From assembly GCF_008632125.1 (NCBI RefSeq), contig NZ_VWRN01000074.1, forward strand, positions 34,409 to 98,408: DNA of 64,000 bases. Reading direction: 5' to 3'. The DNA comes from Cupriavidus cauae. Lineage in GTDB: Bacteria > Pseudomonadota > Gammaproteobacteria > Burkholderiales > Burkholderiaceae. How positions within the stretch are numbered: position 1 is the first letter of the stretch; the number at the start of each line of letters is the position of its first letter. The position numbers were made by a program, and so were the translations under genes. Shown piece by piece: positions 8,247 to 16,334 of this stretch. Below the pieces are notes generated by a model. The model saw only the letters and a program-made list of their open reading frames with translations. It did not search any database and was not told the DNA's origin.

Positions 8247-8263
8247 CATTAGCTTTACTAATG
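8247..8263. promoter_or_regulatory. LysR-type operator in the dsdC-dsdA control region
   Basis: The inverted repeat CATTAG-N5-CTAATG fits the T-N11-A LysR box. Just upstream, 8231-8246 holds a second AT-rich, partly palindromic stretch (TCGATATCGTTATCGA). A diverged copy of the same box recurs inside dsdA at 8602-8624. Confidence 0.6.
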
Positions 8264-8404
8264 CATGGCGGAGCACGAATGGTTTGCCGGAATCGGGGGT
8301 TGGACGAACAATGCGGGAAAAGCGCCGGCCCAAGGTCGAGCTGCCTCACACCGAAGAACAACGCAACTGTTGTACAACCACACTGCAGCCGCGCTCCCGC
8401 ACTG

Positions 8405-9850
8405 ATGACCGAAGTGAACGACTCCAGCCCCAACTCGACGTTTTCCCCGCCCGAAAACACCGGTTCCGCCCCGGCGGCAAGCGCGGCGGCTCCCGCGGCC
8501 GATGCCGCGCTGCTGGCGGCGCTCGGCGCGGCCCGGCCCTGCCTGTGGACCAACCCGCTGCTGGCGCCGCAAACCCCGGCGGCAGTCCGCACGGGCGAGA
8601 AGGACATTAGTCTAGCTGATGTCCATGCAGCCCACGCCCGCTTCGCGCGTTTCGCCCCGCTGCTGCAGCGGCTGTTTCCGGAGCTGGCGGACAGCGCCGG
8701 CGCCATCGAATCGCCGGTGCTGCCGGCCGCCGCGCTGGCGCCCGCCATTGGCTTGCCTTCCGGCAGCGGCGCGCTGTGGATCAAGGCCGATCACAGCCTG
8801 CCGGTGGCCGGTTCGATCAAGGCCCGCGGCGGCATCCACGAGGTGCTGGAATTCGCCGAAGGACTGGCGCTGCAACACGGACTGGTCACCAAGGATGCGA
8901 GCCCCGACGACTATCGCCGGCTGGCCGAACCGACGGCGCGCGCGGTCTTCTCTCGCTACCAGGTCGCGGTGGGCTCGACCGGCAATCTGGGCCTGAGCAT
9001 CGGCGTGATGGCGTCCGCGCTGGGCTTTCGCGCGGTGGTGCACATGTCGGCCGACGCCAAGGCGTGGAAGAAGGACCGGCTGCGCTCGCGCGGCGTCGAG
9101 GTGATCGAGCACGCGGGCGACTACCAGCAGGCGGTGGCCGCCGGCCGTGCCCAAGCGCAGCAGGACCCCTTCTGCCATTTCGTCGACGACGAGCGGTCGC
9201 TGTCGCTGCTGCTCGGCTACAGCGCCGCGGTGTTGCGGCTCGACGCGCAGTTGCGCGAGCACGGCATCGCGCCCGACGCGAAGCGTCCGTTGTTCGTCTA
9301 TCTGCCTTGCGGGGTCGGCGGCGCGCCGGCCGGCATCGCCTTCGGCCTGAAGCAGCTGTACGGGCCGCACGCGCATTGCTTCTTCGCCGAGCCGACGCAG
9401 TCGCCCTGCTTCCTGGTGCAGATGATCGGCGCCGAGGTCAACGGCGCCGGCGGCAATCCTTCGGTCTACGACTACGGGCTCAGCAATCGCACCGAGGCCG
9501 ACGGCCTGGCTGTGCCGCGCGCCTCCGAGCTGGCCGCGGCGGCGATGCGCGAACTGCTGTCGGGGGTCTATACCGTGGCGGACGAACAGCTGTTCCGCGA
9601 CCTGTATCTGGCCAAGCGGGATGCCGGCATCGAGATCGAACCGTCGGCGGCCGCCGGCTTCAGCGGCCCCGCGATGCTGACGGGCACCGAGGCCGGGCAG
9701 GCCTATCTGGCCCGCCATGGCTTGACGGAGGCGATGCCCACCGCCACGCATCTGGTCTGGACCACCGGCGGGCTGTTCGTTCCCCCCGAGGAATACCGGC
9801 GCTTTCTCGCGCGCGGCGAGGCGCTGGCGACTTCGCCGGCACGGCAGTAG
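8405..9850 (+). CDS. dsdA: D-serine ammonia-lyase (D-serine dehydratase)
   Basis: A PLP enzyme that converts D-serine to pyruvate and ammonia, removing a toxic D-amino acid and using it as carbon and nitrogen source. Fold-type II signatures are clear: the PLP lysine in PVAGSIKARGG at about residue 140, SIGVMASALGF after VGSTGNLGL, and a glycine-rich phosphate loop (LPCGVGGAPAG). At 481 residues it is slightly longer than E. coli DsdA (442), mainly through an N-terminal Ser/Ala/Pro-rich segment of about 45 residues. The ATG at 8405 is the most plausible start; upstream frame to 8261 runs through the operator region. Convergent with the Bug gene downstream. Confidence 0.95.
   Translation: MTEVNDSSPNSTFSPPENTGSAPAASAAAPAADAALLAALGAARPCLWTNPLLAPQTPAAVRTGEKDISLADVHAAHARFARFAPLLQRLFPELADSAGAIESPVLPAAALAPAIGLPSGSGALWIKADHSLPVAGSIKARGGIHEVLEFAEGLALQHGLVTKDASPDDYRRLAEPTARAVFSRYQVAVGSTGNLGLSIGVMASALGFRAVVHMSADAKAWKKDRLRSRGVEVIEHAGDYQQAVAAGRAQAQQDPFCHFVDDERSLSLLLGYSAAVLRLDAQLREHGIAPDAKRPLFVYLPCGVGGAPAGIAFGLKQLYGPHAHCFFAEPTQSPCFLVQMIGAEVNGAGGNPSVYDYGLSNRTEADGLAVPRASELAAAAMRELLSGVYTVADEQLFRDLYLAKRDAGIEIEPSAAAGFSGPAMLTGTEAGQAYLARHGLTEAMPTATHLVWTTGGLFVPPEEYRRFLARGEALATSPARQ
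8602..8624. promoter_or_regulatory. Intragenic copy of the dsdC-dsdA operator motif
   Basis: GGACATTAG-TCTAG-CTGATGTCC is a 9-bp inverted repeat with one mismatch and 5-bp spacer. Its core ATTAG-N5-CTRATG repeats the upstream box at 8247-8263. It is inside the dsdA coding region and uses the codons AGT and CTA, both rare in the surrounding genes. Confidence 0.5.
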
Positions 9851-9874
9851 GCGCACCCGAGCGGGCCGCGTTCG

Positions 9875-9952
9875 ACGGCGGCCATCGAGCGGAGCCACCG
9901 ACCGCAGTCATCCAGCGCAGTCGTCGAGCGCCGACATCTACGGCAGCCACCG
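9875..9952. repeat. Degenerate 13-bp tandem repeat after dsdA
   Basis: About six degenerate units, for example CGCAGTCATCCAG, CGCAGTCGTCGAG and GGCAGCCACCGAC. Unlike several other arrays here, no stop-codon column in phase with the dsdA stop can be seen. Confidence 0.55.
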
Positions 9953-9970
9953 ACGCCCGCCACAAAGAGC

Positions 9971-10002
9971 GAGGGCCGGCGACCATACGATCGCCAGCCC
10001 TC
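9971..10002. terminator. Hairpin between convergent dsdA and Bug genes
   Basis: A 12-bp stem with one mismatch, GAGGGCCGGCGA / TCGCCAGCCCTC, and an 8-nt loop. It has no U-tract on either strand but sits between two converging genes, so a bidirectional terminator role is likely. Confidence 0.5.
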
Positions 10003-10057
10003 ACCCTACCCCGCTAAGAAGGCAAGCCACGGTGCGCCCATGACGGGCGCGGGCGTA

Positions 10058-11056
10058 TCAGTCGCCCTTGATGCCGTTGTCCTGGATGACCTTGCCCCAC
10101 TTCTTGTCGTCGGCGCGCATACGTGCGGCCAACTGTTCCGGCGGCATATAGGCCGCCACCGTGCCCGCGCCCAGCATCTTCTGCTGGACGGTCGGATCGG
10201 CCAGCGCGGCCTTCAGCTCGGCCGACAGCTTCGCGATGATGTCCTTCGGCGTGCCGGCCGGCGCCAGCAGGCCGCCCCAGGCGGTCGCCTCGAAGCCCGG
10301 GAAGCCCTGCTCGGCCACGGTCTTGACCTCGGGCGTGAAGCTGACGCGCTTGGCCGAGCCCACCGCGATCGGACGCAGCTTGCCGGCCTTGATGTGCGGC
10401 AGCGCGGCGATCATGTCGGAGAACATCATCGGCACCTGGCCGGCGAGCAGATCCGAGATCGCCGGCGCGCTGCCCTTGTACGGCACGTGCTGCACGTCGA
10501 AGCTGCCCAGGTTCTGCAGCAGCTCGGTCGACAGATGGCCGAAGCTGCCGTTGCCGGCGCTGGTGTAGTTCATCTCGCCCGGCTTGGCCTTGGCCTTGGC
10601 GATGTACTGCTGCAGCGTGGTCACGTCGGGCAGCGCGTTCGGATTGACCACCATCACGATCGGCAGATCGTAGGCGGCGCCGATCGGCGCGAAGTCCTTG
10701 AACAGGTCGTAGCCCTTGCGGTTGATCAGATGCGGCGCGATCAGCGTGGGCGTGGCCAGCACCAGCAGCGTGTAGCCGTCCGGCGCGCTCTTGGCCACGG
10801 TCTCGGCGCCGATGGTGCCGGAGGCGCCGGGGCGGTTGTCGACCACCACGGGCTGCTTCAGCGAATCGCTGAGCTTCTGCCCGATGATGCGCGCGGCGGT
10901 ATCGGTCGGGCCGCCCGGCGGGAACGGCACCACCAGCCGGATCGGCTTGGAGGGATAGCTGTCGGCGAACGCCTGGGTGGCGCACAGCGGCAGGGAAAGG
11001 GTCAGCATGGCGGCGCCGAGGCGGCGCGCGAAGGTACGGCGGCTTGTGTTCTGCAT
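10058..11056 (-). CDS. Bug-family tripartite tricarboxylate transporter substrate receptor
   Basis: A 332-residue periplasmic solute receptor of the Bug (TctC) family, abundant in Burkholderiales. A signal peptide is evident: basic n-region SRRTFARRL, hydrophobic core, and Ala-x-Ala cleavage near CATQAFA; the RR pair resembles a Tat signal. The family landmark YPSKPIRLVVPFPPGGPTD follows the cleavage site, and the conserved region HVPYKGSAPAISDLLAGQV is present. The ligand, usually a carboxylate, cannot be predicted, and no TctAB membrane subunits are nearby, as is usual for orphan Bug receptors. It lies about 320 bp downstream of the CoA-transferase on the same strand. Confidence 0.93.
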   Translation of the reverse strand: MQNTSRRTFARRLGAAMLTLSLPLCATQAFADSYPSKPIRLVVPFPPGGPTDTAARIIGQKLSDSLKQPVVVDNRPGASGTIGAETVAKSAPDGYTLLVLATPTLIAPHLINRKGYDLFKDFAPIGAAYDLPIVMVVNPNALPDVTTLQQYIAKAKAKPGEMNYTSAGNGSFGHLSTELLQNLGSFDVQHVPYKGSAPAISDLLAGQVPMMFSDMIAALPHIKAGKLRPIAVGSAKRVSFTPEVKTVAEQGFPGFEATAWGGLLAPAGTPKDIIAKLSAELKAALADPTVQQKMLGAGTVAAYMPPEQLAARMRADDKKWGKVIQDNGIKGD

Positions 11057-11372
11057 GGCAACAAGAGAAACGTCATCCGAAATCGGCGCGGTCCGCGTCG
11101 GGCGCGCCGGCGAAACAGGCAACTCTCGGCGACTCGCGGGGCAGTCCATGGCCCGTGGAGCGCAAATCGATCCCGTCATTTCCAGTCGAAACAAGGCGTG
11201 GTTGGTCTCCTTGGCGTACTGCGTGGCCGGTGGTCCGGCCTTGTCGTTGTTGTGGAGGAAGGGCGGGCGGTGCTCCGCCCCGCGAAATCTTCGGGCTCCC
11301 GGCGAGCATCGGGCGTCGGCGGGTGTCTCCTCGCCTCGGCCCGCGTCGGCCGCGCCGGCCCGCCGGCGCGCG
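11057..11372. other. Gap between CoA-transferase and Bug receptor genes
   Basis: No convincing gene is seen in these 316 bp. A short hairpin GGGCGG-TGCT-CCGCCC at 11265-11280 could slow or end transcription from the CoA-transferase, so the Bug gene may need its own promoter. I could not find a clear -10/-35 pair. Confidence 0.4.
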
Positions 11373-13072
11373 TCAGCCCGCCGTGGCGATCGAGAACGGC
11401 CCCGGCCGGAACAGGCAGGCATCCATCGTGCGCAGATCCGGCGCGACCGCGATCGGCGTCGCGCACTGCGCCAGCACATCGCGCTGCAGGTCCACGCCGG
11501 GCGCGATCTCGATCAGCGTCAGGCGCGCTTCGCCATTCGCATCGGCTCGCATCTCGAACACCGCTCGCTCGGTGATGTACAGCACCGGCACGCCCAGCGA
11601 GGCCACGTACGGCCCGTTGAAGCTCAGGTGCGAGACCTCGGGCACGATCTTCTTCACGCGGCCCTCGCGCGCGATCTGCAGCTGGCCGCCTTCGGCGCGG
11701 ACCTCGAGCCCGCCCGCCGTCAGCGTGCCCATGAAGACCACCGCCTTGGCGCTCTGCGTGATGTTGATGAAGCCGCCGACGCCGGCGATCAGCGCCTGCG
11801 TGCCCTCGCCGAACTTGCTGACGTTGACGTTGCCGTGGCCGTCGAGCTCGGCGAGACCAAGGAGGCCAGGTCGATGCCACCGCCCTCGTAGAAATCGAAT
11901 TGCGCGGGCTGGTCGATCACCGCCTCGGGATAGGCCGACGCGCCGAAGCTCAGGCCGTCGGCCGGCGTGCCGCCGATCGGGCCGGCCTCGACCGTCAGCG
12001 TGAAGCCGTCCAGCCCCGCCTGCTCGGCCAGCATGCCGACCGCCGCCGGCATGCCGACGCCCAGATTGACCACGCGCGGCCGGCGCCTGGCCAGCTCCAG
12101 CACCGCACGGCGCTGCGCGATGGTGCGGGCGTCGAGTGTTGGGGGCGCGGGATCGATGTCGGGCACAACATCGGCATCGGGCGCGACGCCGGCTTTGGCA
12201 ACCGCACCGGCCTCGGCAGTCGCCGCCTGCTGCGCCGCCGCCTCGCCGCGCCACGGCGTCACGTAGGCCGGATTGAAGCGCTCGGCGAAGGTCATCTGAT
12301 GATGGGCCGGATCCTCGCTGACCACCACGTAGTCGACCAGGATGCCCGGCACATGGATGGCCTGCAGATTGTCGTGATGGTCGACCAGCTGCTCGACCTG
12401 CGCGATCACGATGCCGCCGGAGTTGTGCGCGGCCTGCGCCATCGCCAGCAGCTCGTGGTGGAAGGCTTCGCGATGCGTGCTCAGGTTGCCGCGCGGATCG
12501 GCCGCGGTGCAGCGGATCAGCGCGCAATGGATCGGGAAGCTTGGATAGAACAGGTAGTCGTCGCCGCGGAAGGACACCGCCTCGACCCAGTTGGCGCGGC
12601 CCTCGGCGATCGCCTCGCGGGCGCGCCGGTTGACGGCGCCGCCGTGGTAGCGCGGATCGCGCTCGCTGCGCGGATCGACGAAGGTGTGCAGGCCGATTTT
12701 TGTCATCACGCCGGGCTTGCCGCCGGCGATCGCGCGGTACAGGTGCGTCAGCACGCCCTGCGGCAGGTTGTAGCCCTCGCACTGCTCGGCCATTGCCAGA
12801 TCCGCCAGCCGCGTCGCGGAGCGCCAGTGGCCGCCGACGATCGACGCGGTCATGCCGGCATTGCCGAAATGATTGACGCCGCGTGCGCCGCGATCGCCCT
12901 GCCCGGCCGAGTAGACCAGCGTCAGGTCGCGCGGCAGGCCGCTCTGCAGGAAGCGCCGCTCCAGCGCCTCGGTCACCGCCTCGGCATGGCCGGCCCCGAC
13001 GAAGCCGGCGCTTGCCACCGTCCATCGGTCCTGTACCAGGGCCGCCGCCTGGTCTGCGGTGATCACCTTCAT
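11373..13072 (-). pseudogene. Acyl-CoA:carboxylate CoA-transferase, interrupted by a -1 frameshift
   Basis: A two-domain CoA-transferase of the propionate CoA-transferase/YdiF type, which moves CoA between carboxylic acids. The frame from the ATG at 13072 (MKVITADQAAALVQ) carries the alpha domain and the start of the beta domain, including the likely catalytic Glu in TLTVEAGPIGG and the motif FYEGGGIDLA. It then loses frame near 11857-11866 and hits a stop at about 11789. The rest of the domain (LGLAELDGHGNVNVSKFGEG to the end) continues in another frame to 11373. Restoring one T, so that CTGGCCTCC reads CTGGCCTTCC, rejoins them into about 566 residues. An Ala-rich linker insertion separates the domains. 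A real mutation or a sequencing error are both possible. Confidence 0.85.
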
Positions 13073-13158
13073 GCTGTCTCCTGATGCTGCGGCGCGCGGG
13101 GCGTCGCTGTCGCCGTCGGCGCCCGGCATCGGAGCGCGCTTGTCGGCGGAATATTGCG

Positions 13159-13185
13159 GTTCGCGTTTTGCGAACATTTGTTCGC
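13159..13185. promoter_or_regulatory. Palindrome plus extra half-site, candidate IclR operator
   Basis: GTTCGC-GTTTT-GCGAAC at 13159-13175 is a perfect 6-bp inverted repeat, followed 4 bp later by a third half-site GTTCGC at 13180-13185. It lies between the CoA-transferase and the divergent IclR gene. IclR-family proteins commonly bind such palindromes with extra half-sites. Confidence 0.55.
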
Positions 13186-13191
13186 GGATCG

Positions 13192-13204
13192 CCGTATCAT
13201 ACGG
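13192..13204. promoter_or_regulatory. Second palindrome in the IclR control region
   Basis: CCGTAT-C-ATACGG is a perfect 13-bp palindrome just beyond the GTTCGC sites. It may be a second operator or overlap a promoter -10 element. Confidence 0.4.
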
Positions 13205-13309
13205 ACGACTGGCCGATTCGCGCAAGCCCGAAGTCGGCACTAGAATCGCCGCAATTCCATTTCGACGTATATTCCACGTCACTTCAACGCTCGATCCAGG
13301 ACGCTCTCC

Positions 13310-14095
13310 ATGCCCGAAGCCGAGGCCCCGACGCAGAAAAAGGATGAGTTGCTCGACTCCCTGAACAAGGGGCTGGCGCTGCTGCGGCTGTTCGCCAGCG
13401 GCGTCGAGAGCCTGTCGATGCAGGACGTGGCCGACCGCCTCGATGTCACGCGGGCAGCGGCGCGCCGGCTGCTGTTGACGCTTCACCACAACGGTTATCT
13501 GGCGCAGAACGGCCGGCAGTTCTCGTTGACCCCTCGGGTGATGGAGCTCGGCTACGCCTATTTCGCCTCGATGAGCCTGCCGCGGCTGGCGCAGCCGCAT
13601 CTGCGCGCGCTCGCGAGCCGCTGCGGCGAGACCTGTTCGATCGGCATGCTGGACGACGACGCCGTCGTGCTGGTCGCGCGGGAAGAGCCGCGCCAGATCC
13701 TGCGCGTGGACATGGCGATCGGGCGGCGCATGCCGGCCTACGCGCATTCGTTGGGACGCGTGCTGCTGGCGGGCCTCGATGACGCGGCGCTGGAGCGCTA
13801 CCTGGCGCACGCCGAGCTGCGCAAGCTGACGCCGTTCACCATCGATTCGCGCGAGGCGCTGCGCGCCACGCTGGCGCAGGTGCGCGAGGACGGCCATTGC
13901 GTGCTGGTCAGCGAGCTGGTCGACGGCTTCGCCGGCATCTCGGTGCCGCTGCGCGACCAGACCGGCAAGGTGGTCGCCGGTCTGGGCTTCAGCATGGTGC
14001 TCGGCAGCCGCAGTGCCGCCACGCTGGTCGAGCGCTATCTGTCGCCGCTGCGCGAGGTCGCCGCGGCGATCGAGGCGGTACTGCGCGCCCGCTGA
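13310..14095 (+). CDS. IclR-family transcriptional regulator
   Basis: A 261-residue regulator of the PcaR/PobR branch of the IclR family. The N-terminal winged helix-turn-helix is at about residues 20-75 (SLNKGLALLRLFASG, then LSMQDVADRLDVTRAAARRLL), and the effector domain covers about residues 90-255, with the conserved SIGMLDDDAVVLVARE and GRVLLAGL segments. It diverges from the CoA-transferase gene across a 237-bp control region with palindromes, so it most likely controls that gene and the Bug receptor, in uptake and CoA activation of an organic acid. The ATG at 13310 fits family length. Confidence 0.92.
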   Translation: MPEAEAPTQKKDELLDSLNKGLALLRLFASGVESLSMQDVADRLDVTRAAARRLLLTLHHNGYLAQNGRQFSLTPRVMELGYAYFASMSLPRLAQPHLRALASRCGETCSIGMLDDDAVVLVAREEPRQILRVDMAIGRRMPAYAHSLGRVLLAGLDDAALERYLAHAELRKLTPFTIDSREALRATLAQVREDGHCVLVSELVDGFAGISVPLRDQTGKVVAGLGFSMVLGSRSAATLVERYLSPLREVAAAIEAVLRAR

Positions 14096-14136
14096 GCCCA
14101 AACCCCGCCCCGTTCGGGCAGGCCCAGGGCGCAAAC

Positions 14137-14170
14137 AAAAAAAGCCCCGCAAGCCGGGGAGCTGCGGGGC
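14137..14170 (-). terminator. Rho-independent terminator on the minus strand
   Basis: Read on the minus strand, GCCCCGCA pairs with TGCGGGGC and is followed by seven T. Both flanking genes are on the plus strand, so this terminator has no protein gene to serve. It could end a small RNA from the 14.17-14.42 kb gap, or antisense transcription. Confidence 0.6.
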
Positions 14171-14421
14171 ATCAGTGGTAGCGGGGTCGAATTGCATTCG
14201 CACCCACGGGCGCTATCTTGCTCAAGGATTGTCCGAAGCACATCACCCGAACGTAGGGCGCGATGGCGTTGCCGCTCACGAGAGGCGGCATTCGGCGTGT
14301 GCGCGGCCGACAAAACGCACACCGGCCAGACACCGGGCGCGCGACACAGCCGAGGAGCGCAAAGCCATCTTCGCTACCATGCAGCCTTCGAACACGACAA
14401 GAACAGGCAAGGGACCGCGCC
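14171..14421. other. Gap between IclR and LysR genes
   Basis: No protein gene is supported. The only notable element is the minus-strand terminator at its left end. No tRNA cloverleaf or known small RNA could be recognised. Confidence 0.35.
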
Positions 14422-15390
14422 ATGGAACTCAGACAACTGCGCTACTTCGTCACCGTGGTGCAGCACGGGAGCATGGGCAAGGCGGCGCTCGAACTGGGCG
14501 TCGTCACCTCGGCCCTGAGCCAGCAGATCAGCCGCCTCGAGAGCGAGCTGTCGACGCGGCTGCTGCAGCGGACCTCCAGCGGCGTGGTGCCCACCGATGC
14601 CGGCCTCGCGTTCTGGCGGCAGGCTCAGCTGGCGCTGCGGCATATCGACGATGCCGCCGAGGCGGCCAGGCATGCGCGGCTGTCCGGCCATGTCAGCGTC
14701 GGCCTGGCGCCGACCACGGCAAGCGTGCTGGGCCTGCCCTTCATGCGCGCGATGGCCGAGCGCTACCCCGACGTGCGGCTGCGCATGGTCGAAAGCCTGT
14801 CGGGCTATCTCGCCTCGATGCTGAACGCACGCCAGATCGATCTGGCGATGCTGTTCAACGACGAGCCGGCGCAGCGCTGGACGGTGCAGCCGCTGCTCGA
14901 CGAACGGCTGTTCGTGATCGGCGTGCGCTCGCTCGCCGGCATGCCCGACGGCGAAGGCGTCGCCATGGCATCGCTGGCGGGGCTGCCGCTGGTGCTGCCA
15001 AGCGGCACGCACGGCCTGCGCGCGCTGGTGACGAGCTGCTTCCACGATGCCAAGGCGCAGCCGCGCATCGTCGCCGAGGTCGATGGACTCGCGGTGCTGA
15101 TGGACGCGGTGCAAGGGGGCCTGGGCGCGACGATCCAGCCCGGCGCGGCGCTGGCCCGCACCCACAGCGACCAGCTCGCCAGCGTGCCGCTGCTCGACGA
15201 GCGCGCGAGCCGGCCAAACCTGCTGGTCAGCCTGAACGACGACGAGCTGTCGCCCGCCGCGCTGGCCGCGCGCGTGGTGCTGACCGATGTCGCACGCACG
15301 CTGGTGCGCGAGGGGAAATGGCCGGGGGCGACGCTGCGGGTGGAGACGGCCGACGATGCCGACGGCGACGCCGACGGGGCGGCGAGCTGA
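14422..15390 (+). CDS. LysR-family transcriptional regulator
   Basis: A 322-residue LysR regulator resembling the Nac/Cbl-like group. Conserved start MELRQLRYFVTVVQHGS fixes the ATG at 14422; helix-turn-helix at about residues 18-37 (SMGKAALELGVVTSALSQQI), effector domain from about residue 92 (SVGLAPTTASVLGLPF). The tail is acidic (TADDADGDADGAAS). The next gene, a YcaC-like hydrolase in the same direction, is separated by 196 bp containing a LysR-type palindrome, so control of that gene is likely. Confidence 0.9.
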   Translation: MELRQLRYFVTVVQHGSMGKAALELGVVTSALSQQISRLESELSTRLLQRTSSGVVPTDAGLAFWRQAQLALRHIDDAAEAARHARLSGHVSVGLAPTTASVLGLPFMRAMAERYPDVRLRMVESLSGYLASMLNARQIDLAMLFNDEPAQRWTVQPLLDERLFVIGVRSLAGMPDGEGVAMASLAGLPLVLPSGTHGLRALVTSCFHDAKAQPRIVAEVDGLAVLMDAVQGGLGATIQPGAALARTHSDQLASVPLLDERASRPNLLVSLNDDELSPAALAARVVLTDVARTLVREGKWPGATLRVETADDADGDADGAAS

Positions 15391-15410
15391 AAAATGACCG
15401 TTCCTCGTAA

Positions 15411-15427
15411 ATTCAAAATTATTGAAT
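15411..15427. promoter_or_regulatory. LysR-type palindrome upstream of the YcaC-like gene
   Basis: ATTCAA-N5-TTGAAT fits T-N11-A and shares the ATTCA-N7-TGAAT frame with the operator at 3376-3392. It lies in an AT-rich patch about 160 bp before the hydrolase gene. Confidence 0.5.
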
Positions 15428-15586
15428 AACTATTTCGCAAAGAGCCTGGCTCGTCGAATCCTTTGGTCCGTATAGTTCACCCATCGCAGCAACACATCGG
15501 CACCACGGCGCGGCACCACAGCGCCAACAAACTGCAACAAGGCGCGCGCTGCGACGAATTCAATCAATTTCACCAAAGGAACCATC

Positions 15587-16273
15587 ATGTCGAACCCGAA
15601 GCTCGAAGTCCTGACCCCGCAAAACAGCCAGCTGATCATCATCGACCACCAGCCGCAGATGGCCTTCGGCGTGCAGTCGATGGACCGCCAGTTGATGAAG
15701 AACAATGTGGTGGGCCTGGCCAAGGCCGCCAAGATCTTCGAGATTCCGACCATCATCACCACGGTCGAGAGCGAATCGTTTTCGGGCTACACCTATCCCG
15801 AGCTGCTCGATGTGTTCCCGAACCAGAAGACGCTCGAACGCACCTCGATGAATTCGTGGGACGACCAGAAGGTGCGCGACGCGCTGAAGGCCAACGGGCG
15901 CAGGAAGGTGGTCGTGGCCGGCCTGTGGACCGAGGTCTGCAATACCACGTTTGCGCTGAGCGCGATGCTCGAGGGCGACTACGAGATCTACATGGTCGCC
16001 GACGCCTCGGGCGGCACCACCAAGGAAGCGCACGACTACGCGATGCAGCGCATGATCCAGGCCGGCGTGGTGCCGGTGACCTGGCAGCAGGTCGCGCTGG
16101 AATGGCAACGCGACTGGGCGCGCCGCGACACCTACGACGCCGTGATCGGCCTGGCGCAGGAACATTCGGGCGCCTACGGCATGGGCATCGACTACGCCTA
16201 CACGATGGTCCACAAGGCCGCGCAGCGCACCGCCACGCCGCACGAGTCGATCGCTCCGGTGGCGGCGAACTGA
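15587..16273 (+). CDS. Cysteine hydrolase of the isochorismatase superfamily (YcaC-like)
   Basis: A 228-residue hydrolase. The catalytic triad is recognisable: Asp in IIIDHQPQMAF near residue 20, a Lys in the region before VVVAGLW, and the nucleophile Cys in LWTEVCNTTFAL near residue 122. YcaC-like members form octameric rings; substrates are mostly unknown. The start has a good ribosome binding site (AAAGGAACC) 6 bp before ATG 15587. A LysR regulator precedes it and polB converges on it. Its stop codon begins a 12-bp tandem array. Confidence 0.9.
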   Translation: MSNPKLEVLTPQNSQLIIIDHQPQMAFGVQSMDRQLMKNNVVGLAKAAKIFEIPTIITTVESESFSGYTYPELLDVFPNQKTLERTSMNSWDDQKVRDALKANGRRKVVVAGLWTEVCNTTFALSAMLEGDYEIYMVADASGGTTKEAHDYAMQRMIQAGVVPVTWQQVALEWQRDWARRDTYDAVIGLAQEHSGAYGMGIDYAYTMVHKAAQRTATPHESIAPVAAN

Positions 16274-16320
16274 ACGCCCGCCTGAACGCGACACGCAACG
16301 CGACACGGAACGCGATCCAT
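16271..16320 (+). repeat. 12-bp array anchored on the YcaC-like gene's stop codon
   Basis: Four units starting at the stop: AACGCCCGCCTG, AACGCGACACGC, AACGCGACACGG, AACGCGATCCAT. The gene's TGA at 16271 recurs at 16283; later units have GCA and GGA in the same column. It ends 14 bp before the convergent polB stop. Confidence 0.7.
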
Positions 16321-16334
16321 GGACGCGCCGGCGG

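Noticed and set aside
9851..9970. Stop-anchored array after dsdA
   Set aside because: The 13-bp repeats are real but there is no TAG or other stop column in phase with the dsdA stop.
14171..14240. Possible tRNA or tmRNA 3' end (GAATGCAATTCGACCCC on the minus strand)
   Set aside because: No complementary T-stem, acceptor stem or anticodon arm could be drawn, and the tmRNA landmarks were absent.
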